Shown: positions 24,271 through 30,408 of the stretch, in pieces | Numbering within the stretch: position 1 is the stretch's first letter | Layout of the letters: the number at the start of each line of letters is the position of its first letter | NCBI GenBank assembly: GCA_019310125.1 | Contig: JAFDEW010000002.1 | Span: 1-33,791, forward strand | Direction of reading: 5' to 3' | Source: Deltaproteobacteria bacterium | GTDB taxonomy: Bacteria; Desulfobacterota; Desulfobacteria; Desulfobacterales; UBA11574 | Length of the DNA stretch: 33,791 nt | The notes under the pieces: generated by a model | What the model was told of the DNA's origin: nothing | Databases searched by the model: none | The model's input: the letters and a program-made list of their open reading frames with translations, nothing else | Made by a program: the position numbers and the translations under genes

Positions 24271-25137
24271 ATGCGAGTTGCCAATAAAACAATTTACGAT
24301 ACAGTAACGTATAATCTCGGTAGTTGCACCCAAGAGATGAACAAGGCCAATGAGATTGTTTCCAGCGGGAAGCGTATCAACAATCTTTCTGATGATCCTG
24401 TCGGACTTACTCAGGCCCTCGATCTCAAATCTGCTATCTCAAACCTTGAGCAGATGCAACGGAATATCTCTCGTGGGAACTCCTGGCTTGCGTCATCCGA
24501 AAGTGCCTTAACCCATGTGCAGGATATTATTTCCGAAACCAAGACTCTGTGCATTCAGATGGCCAATGCAACCATAGACTCTACTCAGAGGTTATCCGCA
24601 GCCGGAACCGTTCAGAACCTGTTTGATGAAATAATTTCTTTGACCAATACCAATATCGCCGGAAGTTATATTTTTTCCGGTTCTAAAACCGATACTACGC
24701 CATTTAGCGACAATGGCACTTATAATGGGAATAGCAATGCGTTTACCGTAAAGATCGGGAAAGATGCTACAATTGAAGTGGGAAGCGACGGTGGCGCTGT
24801 TTTTGGAGATATCTTCACTACAATGGCTGATTTGAAAAACTCACTCGAGACGAATGATGTGGGGGGCATCCAGGATGCGATGAGCGACCTTGATGGTCAT
24901 TTTGATGATATTTCCGCCAAGACTTCTGATGTGGGTTCCAAAATGAACCGCATGGACGTAAAGGAAAAAATCTTTGAGGATATTATTTTTGCCAATACGG
25001 AAAGGCTTTCTAAAATTGAAGATGCGGATATGGCCGAGGCAATCATGGAGTTAAAGGCCAGAGAGTTTGCCTACCAAGCGGCGCTTTCTTCTTCGGCCAA
25101 ACTTATGGCACTGACTTTAATGGATTATATGGAATAA
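24271..25137 (+). CDS. flgL: Hook-filament junction protein FlgL (HAP3)
   Basis: This 288-residue flagellin-like protein has an N-terminal D0/D1 region MRVANKTIYDTVTYNLGSCT, then the SSGKRINNLSDDPVGLTQAL motif shared with flagellins, a short variable centre, and a C-terminal ADMAEAIMELKAREFAYQAA. Its small size and FlgK neighbour favour FlgL over flagellin. An IAGSYIFSGSKTDTTPF segment is typical of FlgL. It links FlgK to the filament. Confidence 0.95.
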   Translation: MRVANKTIYDTVTYNLGSCTQEMNKANEIVSSGKRINNLSDDPVGLTQALDLKSAISNLEQMQRNISRGNSWLASSESALTHVQDIISETKTLCIQMANATIDSTQRLSAAGTVQNLFDEIISLTNTNIAGSYIFSGSKTDTTPFSDNGTYNGNSNAFTVKIGKDATIEVGSDGGAVFGDIFTTMADLKNSLETNDVGGIQDAMSDLDGHFDDISAKTSDVGSKMNRMDVKEKIFEDIIFANTERLSKIEDADMAEAIMELKAREFAYQAALSSSAKLMALTLMDYME

Positions 25138-25164
25138 TAGAACAAAATTTGCCAGGGAAAGGCG

Positions 25165-25386
25165 ATGCTTATACTGACAAGGAAGTTGGGTGAGAAGATT
25201 AATATCGGTGATGATATTACGGTTACTCTTCTTGAAATAAAAGGGGCGCAGGTCAAGCTCGGGATTGACGCACCAAAACGTATCGGTATTCACCGCAACG
25301 AGATATATGAGAAAATCAGGGAAGAAAATCTGAGCTCCTCTAATATTAGCGACGCAGATCTTTCAAAAGCGGTTGCCCTTTTGTAA
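25165..25386 (+). CDS. csrA: Carbon storage regulator CsrA
   Basis: CsrA (73 residues) is the small RNA-binding dimer that blocks ribosome sites carrying GGA motifs. It starts [20 protein letters not shown] and keeps VKLGIDAPK and the RNA-contacting Arg44 in [11 protein letters not shown]-terminal extension (about 56-73) beyond the short enterobacterial form is typical of CsrA proteins controlled by FliW (family knowledge). It sits between flgL and fliW, the usual arrangement for flagellin-translation feedback. Confidence 0.96.
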   Translation: MLILTRKLGEKINIGDDITVTLLEIKGAQVKLGIDAPKRIGIHRNEIYEKIREENLSSSNISDADLSKAVALL

Positions 25387-25410
25387 CCCATTAAATTTGA
25401 GAAAGTAAAA

Positions 25411-25845
25411 TTGAAGATTAAAACGACGAGATTCGGAACCATCAGCATAGAAAAAGAGAAGACCATCGACATGCCTTTTGGTATGCTTGGATTTCCGGAT
25501 CAAAAGAAATTTGTTATACTTCAGCATCGGGAGAATTCACCTTTCTTCTGGTATCAGTCGGTGGACGATCCAGCCCTTGCCTTTGTCATTACAAGCCCGC
25601 TTCTATTTAAGCCCGACTATCAGATAGATCTGGAAGATGCTTTAAAGGTAATGTCATGGAATGGAGACGGAAAAACCCATGGGGTAGAGATATATATTGT
25701 CGTTAATATTCCAAAGGGATTGCCTCAAAAGATGACCGGAAATTTTATTGGACCCATACTGATCAATAATAAGGTTCGCCAGGCGGTGCAAATTGTAATC
25801 TCCAACAGCCCTTACATCCATAATTGTCCTCTTGTATCTGTATGA
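25411..25845 (+). CDS. fliW: Flagellar assembly factor FliW
   Basis: FliW (144 residues, TTG start at 25411) shows the family pattern TTRFGTISIEKEKTIDMPFG, MLGFPDQKKFVILQH, SPFFWYQSVDDPALAFVITS and a C-terminal NNKVRQAVQIVISNSPY. FliW binds CsrA at an allosteric site and is displaced by flagellin, coupling flagellin translation to export. No upstream ATG exists; the ribosome site (GAGAAAG) is weak, so FliW output may be kept low. A strong terminator follows. Confidence 0.94.
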   Translation: MKIKTTRFGTISIEKEKTIDMPFGMLGFPDQKKFVILQHRENSPFFWYQSVDDPALAFVITSPLLFKPDYQIDLEDALKVMSWNGDGKTHGVEIYIVVNIPKGLPQKMTGNFIGPILINNKVRQAVQIVISNSPYIHNCPLVSV

Positions 25846-25885
25846 GGTTTTTGAACAGATAACAGAACAATTCGCAATCAATAAG

Positions 25886-25925
25886 AAAAAAGCAGAGTTT
25901 TTTTAATAGACTCTGCTTTTTTTTG
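25886..25925 (+). terminator. Rho-independent terminator after fliW
   Basis: An 8-bp stem AGCAGAGT (25891-25898) with its complement at 25910-25917, flanked by A5 on the left and T7 on the right, forms a textbook terminator hairpin with an 11-nt AT-rich loop. It ends the flg-csrA-fliW block. Confidence 0.9.
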
Positions 25926-25952
25926 TTTGTCTTTAATGCTTTTTTGAATGAT

Positions 25953-25967
25953 TGGCACGAAGTTTGA
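25953..25967 (+). promoter_or_regulatory. Sigma-54-type promoter upstream of the transglycosylase gene
   Basis: TGGCACG begins at 25953 and TTGA at 25964-25967 takes the place of TTGC, with the normal 5-nt spacing after TGGCAC. The -24 half is a perfect match and the -12 half is missing the C. It lies about 44 nt upstream of the ATG and just after a terminator, a plausible new transcription unit. Confidence 0.65.
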
Positions 25968-26010
25968 ATTAATTAATGTAAGATAAGATTTTAGCGTGGG
26001 GAGATCGGTG

Positions 26011-26790
26011 ATGAAAGAACCGTTAAATATCCGGACAACCATAGAACCCCGCATTCATTCGGCGGGTAAGAATAAACAGAATTTATCTGAAATTGGATGG
26101 AGAAAGGATAACCTATCGATATCATTTTATAATTTACTAAAAAATAGTATCAAGGGCATTGGGTCCGAAGCTGATTTGTATCAAACGGAACACCCTTTGG
26201 GAAAAGAGCAATTGCGACAACTGATAGAAATTATACAAATTCAGATGAATAATTATTTATTCAATGCCCTTTCCGACGGTGATGAAGATAACGAATTTTC
26301 CGGATTTCAGGTCGACGGGTTGAATTTTCCTGCAATAGGAAATCAGGCGGAACCTTTTGTGTCAAAAAATGAACATGCTTTACAAGAAACAGAAGCGATT
26401 GAACCGCAAACCCATATTGGTAATATCATTGATCGAGCTTCAAAGAAATACCACGTAGATCCTGAATTAATAAAGGCTGTTGTAAGGGTTGAAAGTAATT
26501 TTGATGCAAACTGCACCTCTCCAAAAGGAGCAATGGGACTTATGCAGCTCATGCCCGAAACCGCAGAGGAACTGGGTGTCAAAAATTGCTACGACCCCGT
26601 TGAAAATATTATGGCGGGAACCAGTTATCTGAAAAACCTCCTTGACAGATATGATGGCAATGTTTCTCTTGCTCTGGCAGCCTATAACTGGGGAATGGGT
26701 AATATTGAAAGGCACCCCGAAAAATTACCGAGAGAAACCCGAACATATATCGCCCGTGTCAATAATTTATTATATAAGGAAATATTGTAA
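26011..26790 (+). CDS. Lytic transglycosylase (SLT domain) without signal peptide, flagella-associated
   Basis: From ATG 26011 (GGGGAG upstream) the protein has 259 residues. The C-terminal SLT domain (about 137-255) has the catalytic Glu161 in VVRVESNFD, the SPKGAMGLMQLMPETAEELG motif, AGTSYLKNLLDRY and the LALAAYNWGMGNIERHP motif. The enzyme cuts peptidoglycan glycan strands with anhydro-ring formation. The N-terminal 135 residues are polar, not recognised, and contain no Sec signal peptide. In a flagellar cluster this suggests export through the flagellar T3SS as a separate rod-passage enzyme partnering the short FlgJ (inference). Confidence 0.88.
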   Translation: MKEPLNIRTTIEPRIHSAGKNKQNLSEIGWRKDNLSISFYNLLKNSIKGIGSEADLYQTEHPLGKEQLRQLIEIIQIQMNNYLFNALSDGDEDNEFSGFQVDGLNFPAIGNQAEPFVSKNEHALQETEAIEPQTHIGNIIDRASKKYHVDPELIKAVVRVESNFDANCTSPKGAMGLMQLMPETAEELGVKNCYDPVENIMAGTSYLKNLLDRYDGNVSLALAAYNWGMGNIERHPEKLPRETRTYIARVNNLLYKEIL

Positions 26791-26812
26791 TCCGTTTTAA
26801 AGAAAGGAAACC

Positions 26813-28732
26813 ATGCCAAGCGTACTTATCGTTGATGACGAAGAGAGCATACGATTTTCATATAAAAAGTTTTTGACTGATTCGGGATACGATGTTGCTG
26901 TTGCATCCCATCTCCTTGAAGCCAAAGCCATTCTTCCCGCCAATGAATTTGCAGTGGCAATCGTTGATCGTATATTAGGAGACGACAACGGCATGGATCT
27001 CGTAAAGCACATCAGAAAGACACACCCATTTTGCGAGCCCATCCTGATTTCCGCTTATCCCAGTTTTGAATCAGCATCCGAAACCCTTCAATATGATGTT
27101 TCTGCTTACCTTACCAAGCCGATCGTAAAAAAGAAGCTGTGTCAGGCGGTTGAAGATGCTGTGAGGAAGAACAAAATCAAAAAAGAATCACAACACAATG
27201 AGATAATTCTTCAGTCTCTATTCGATTCATCTCCGGATGCGATCGTCATCAGCGACCTTTCCCACAAAACCAGATTTGTTAATCCTGCGTTTACGCGTAT
27301 CTTTGGATACGCGAAGGAAGAGCTGATGGGAAAATGCATTCCGTATGTGCCGGACTGGGATAAGAAAAAAACGGAATCTGAAAGAAATGATCTTGTTATG
27401 GGAAGGGCTGTCAGGGAAAGGGAAAGCAAGAGATTGACAAAAAATGGTAGATCCGTGGATATATCCATGACCCAATCCCTCTGCAGGGATAGTAATGGAA
27501 AACCCTCCGACATTTTAACGATAATTCGTGATATTACAGACAAACGCAAAATAGAAAAGCAGCTGATTCAGGCTCAAAAGATGGAGGCGATCGGTACACT
27601 AGCCGGAGGGATTGCCCATGACTTTAACAATCTGCTCTTTATTATTTCCGGTTATGCCGAGATGAGTATGGGCGATCTTCCTGAAGGAAACCGGATCGTT
27701 GGAAATATGGCGCAAGTGCGAAAGGCGTCAAGCCGCGCCAAAGAATTGGTCAAGCAGATTCTCACCTTCAGCTGTATGGAGGAACAGAAAAAGAAACCCA
27801 TGTTGATCCAGCCCATTATTAAGGAGGCGCTTGCGATGTTGCGCGCCTCTTTACCTTCGACTATTGAAATACGGAAGGAAATCCACGATGATTGCAAATG
27901 CGTATCCGCCGACCCAACCCGAATACACCAGGTAATCATGAACCTTTGCACAAATGCTTATCATGCCATGCGTGAAAAAGGCGGCGTGCTGGAGGTTGTT
28001 CTGAAGGGCGTCACACTCGATATCGATGATACGGCGGATCATTTAAACCTGTCTCCCGGCAGTTATATCATGCTGAAGGTGAGCGATACCGGTAAAGGAA
28101 TTGAAGAATCGGTAATGGAACGGATCTTTGAGCCGTATTTTACCACCAAAGCCAAGGGTGAAGGAACGGGGATGGGACTTGCAATGGTCCATGGAATCGT
28201 AAAAAGTCTTGGCGGAGATGTAAACGTATCAAACAAACCGGGAAAGGGCGCCACATTTTATATTTATCTTCCGGAAGTCACTTCAGATTCTACGGATGCG
28301 GAAATGGTATTTATGGATTTCCCTGCGCGGGGGGATGAAAGAATATTGCTTGTGGATGACGAAGAGCAGATTGTTGAAATGCTGCAAGAGATGCTGGAGC
28401 ATCTGGGATACCGGCTTACTGTGACAACCAGTAGTGAGGAAGCTCTGAAGTTGTTTCATTTTGATCCGGATGCCTTCGATCTGGTAATTACCGATCAGAC
28501 CATGCCGAAAATAACGGGTATGGAACTGAGCAAAAGACTTCGTGATATACGATCCGATATACCCGTAGTTCTTTGCACCGGTTACAACGAAATGGTTACC
28601 CAAGGAAAACTCAACGCCGCGGGGATAAATGAATATTTAATAAAACCTATCCAATGGAGTGAGATAGCCGGGACCGTTCGACGATTACTGGATAATAAGC
28701 GCGTATTAAGCCCATTAACTCTTCAACAATAA
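26813..28732 (+). CDS. Hybrid histidine kinase, REC-PAS-HisKA-HATPase-REC
   Basis: This 639-residue soluble protein begins with a receiver domain (about 1-120; Asp52 in AIVDRIL, Lys102 in YLTKP). It continues with a PAS domain (about 130-245), a HisKA domain with phospho-acceptor His269 in AGGIAHDFNN, a HATPase domain (NLCTNAYHAM, SDTGKGI, GEGTGMGLAMVHG), and a final receiver (about 508-630; Asp561 in LVITDQTMP). No membrane helix and no DNA-binding output is present. It needs a further partner to act on genes. It follows the transglycosylase by 22 nt and may sense a cytoplasmic signal for motility control; the link is inferred from location only. Confidence 0.92.
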   Translation: MPSVLIVDDEESIRFSYKKFLTDSGYDVAVASHLLEAKAILPANEFAVAIVDRILGDDNGMDLVKHIRKTHPFCEPILISAYPSFESASETLQYDVSAYLTKPIVKKKLCQAVEDAVRKNKIKKESQHNEIILQSLFDSSPDAIVISDLSHKTRFVNPAFTRIFGYAKEELMGKCIPYVPDWDKKKTESERNDLVMGRAVRERESKRLTKNGRSVDISMTQSLCRDSNGKPSDILTIIRDITDKRKIEKQLIQAQKMEAIGTLAGGIAHDFNNLLFIISGYAEMSMGDLPEGNRIVGNMAQVRKASSRAKELVKQILTFSCMEEQKKKPMLIQPIIKEALAMLRASLPSTIEIRKEIHDDCKCVSADPTRIHQVIMNLCTNAYHAMREKGGVLEVVLKGVTLDIDDTADHLNLSPGSYIMLKVSDTGKGIEESVMERIFEPYFTTKAKGEGTGMGLAMVHGIVKSLGGDVNVSNKPGKGATFYIYLPEVTSDSTDAEMVFMDFPARGDERILLVDDEEQIVEMLQEMLEHLGYRLTVTTSSEEALKLFHFDPDAFDLVITDQTMPKITGMELSKRLRDIRSDIPVVLCTGYNEMVTQGKLNAAGINEYLIKPIQWSEIAGTVRRLLDNKRVLSPLTLQQ

Positions 28733-28734
28733 AT

Positions 28735-30222
28735 CTATTTTTTTCTGCGAACAACTCTTCTCTTTTTAACCCTTTTGCGGGGTTTTCTTGAAACAGGAGT
28801 TACGGTATTAGACTCTTGAAATACCGAGTGGATCATTTCTTTATTATTTTCTGATGCTTCCCAAGGAAGATTCTGCCGGTATCTGCAGGTTGACCTGGGG
28901 CATTTTAAAATAGTTTTTCCTGCTTTATCGGAAGTTTCAACTAAGAATGGATTGTTACATTGTAAACAGAGAATATGATATGGTTTGCCCCAGCTAATAA
29001 AATTGCAGTTTTTGGCTAAACATCTATAAAAAGTTTTTCCCATTGCAGTCTCTTCGGCCTGGATTTTTGACTGTTTACATATGGGGCATTCAAGTGCCAG
29101 ATCTTCTTCAAAAGCTGTGATACGTTTTTCTATATCATCATCGATTCTGATTAAATCCTCTTTTTCAGAACTTTTGTCCGGTTTATCACCAATTGCTTCT
29201 TTTACTTCTGTAACTTTATTAACGGTTGAGTCGATTTCTGATTCCTCATCCTTATTTTTTACAAGCGTATCTTTATCTTGCTCTGCGGGTTCCATGTCTT
29301 GTAACGGTGTTTCGATGGGAGAAGTGGAATCATCTACGGCTATGTTTTTAGCAGCTACTTCCTCAACCGGATCTTGCATATCGCTTTGTTTCTCAACATC
29401 ATCGTATGATTTGGTTGTACCGCCTTTTACTCGCTCTTTCGGTCTCTCAGATTCACTTTGTTCACCTATATCCGAAATATTATTTGTTTTATTTTCATCT
29501 GAAGAAGGCTTACCAAAAGCTAGCTTCTTCAGTTTCCCTTTATAGGCAGCTGAAGATAAGACTTTAGGGTCGGACAGGGAAATCTTGGAGGCCTTATGCC
29601 AGCTGTCAATTTTTTGACGACCCAGAATGCCTGACTTTTTTATTCGAGGTTTTTGCTCTTCCGATTGTTCCGGACCCTTTGTTGGTGATGGATCGGGTTG
29701 CTCTTTATCCAAAAGAACGCCCTGCATGGTTAATACTTGATCAAATTGATTTTTGGCGGTATCCAGGTCTTTTCGTTCCGATGTTACCTCATCCACGGTC
29801 TGAATGAAGTAGGCGATGAGATTCATTCCAGGCATACCCGGGAAGGCCTGATCGAGAAGTTCAACCAAGATTGCGGACGGCTTTCCAGGAATAAACCTTT
29901 TATCATCATCAACATTAATATAGCCGTTCTCGATCATATCCCGGACAACACTATTCATATCCTCACGGTCCGGTCCAAAGTCCATTTCTTCCAATTCACT
30001 CATTAATGTTTCAGAAGTATAACGAACAGATGCGCCGGAAGGAATACTTTTTATCTCGTTTTCACGTTCCATTAGCAGAATAAGACATGATATGATGAAA
30101 GAATTCAAGGACAGCTTGTTCGTCAGATAGTTGCTGCCGATCAAACGTTCTAAATGCTTAATAAGAACTTTATCAAATATATCGAGAACGTTAGTTTTGA
30201 CGTTATCGGTATCCCGCATCAT
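28735..30222 (-). CDS. Unrecognised protein with two zinc ribbons and basic C-terminal tail
   Basis: The 495-residue product has no full-length family I recognise. Residues 1-165 look folded and helical, possibly winged-helix-like (SVVRDMIENGYINVDDDKRF). Residues about 170-365 are polar and probably disordered. Residues 379-446 contain two zinc ribbons of identical spacing, C-x2-C-x18-C-x4-C (Cys 379/382/401/406 and 419/422/441/446), similar to the C-terminal zinc fingers of topoisomerase I. The last 17 residues are almost all Arg/Lys/Val. It probably binds nucleic acid (inference). It is read leftwards, convergent with the kinase (2-nt gap) and divergent from the next gene, behind a sigma-54-like promoter. 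Confidence 0.75.
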   Translation of the reverse strand: MMRDTDNVKTNVLDIFDKVLIKHLERLIGSNYLTNKLSLNSFIISCLILLMERENEIKSIPSGASVRYTSETLMSELEEMDFGPDREDMNSVVRDMIENGYINVDDDKRFIPGKPSAILVELLDQAFPGMPGMNLIAYFIQTVDEVTSERKDLDTAKNQFDQVLTMQGVLLDKEQPDPSPTKGPEQSEEQKPRIKKSGILGRQKIDSWHKASKISLSDPKVLSSAAYKGKLKKLAFGKPSSDENKTNNISDIGEQSESERPKERVKGGTTKSYDDVEKQSDMQDPVEEVAAKNIAVDDSTSPIETPLQDMEPAEQDKDTLVKNKDEESEIDSTVNKVTEVKEAIGDKPDKSSEKEDLIRIDDDIEKRITAFEEDLALECPICKQSKIQAEETAMGKTFYRCLAKNCNFISWGKPYHILCLQCNNPFLVETSDKAGKTILKCPRSTCRYRQNLPWEASENNKEMIHSVFQESNTVTPVSRKPRKRVKKRRVVRRKK

Positions 30223-30290
30223 TTGACCTTCCTTTTTTAATTTATTTGCTCATACCCCAATCCGTCGAAACATTAAGAACTTAAAAATAT

Positions 30291-30305
30291 GCAAAACTTA
30301 TACCA
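30291..30305 (-). promoter_or_regulatory. Sigma-54-like promoter for the zinc-ribbon gene
   Basis: On the minus strand, TGGTAT (30305-30300) and TTGC (30294-30291) are 5 nt apart, the RpoN geometry. The predicted start near 30279 leaves a leader of about 57 nt. The surrounding sequence (AAGTTTTGCAT) resembles the partner promoter on the plus strand. Confidence 0.6.
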
Positions 30306-30321
30306 CTTATGATCTATGAAA

Positions 30322-30336
30322 TGGAATGAGTTTTGC
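30322..30336 (+). promoter_or_regulatory. Sigma-54-like promoter for the acidic FGE-domain gene
   Basis: TGGAAT (30322-30327) and TTGC (30333-30336) have RpoN spacing. The core GAGTTTTGCAT is almost the same as the oppositely oriented site 17 nt to the left (AAGTTTTGCAT). The predicted start is near 30347, about 60 nt before the ATG. Confidence 0.6.
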
Positions 30337-30408
30337 ATTAAAAATTAACTCTAAAGCAATAACATTTTCGAAAAGTCAAATCAGATTTTAGGGTAACAGG
30401 AGATTCTT

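Noticed and set aside
29081-29545. Plus-strand ORF within the zinc-ribbon gene
   Set aside because: Antisense of a low-complexity region; composition is Ser/Leu shadow sequence.
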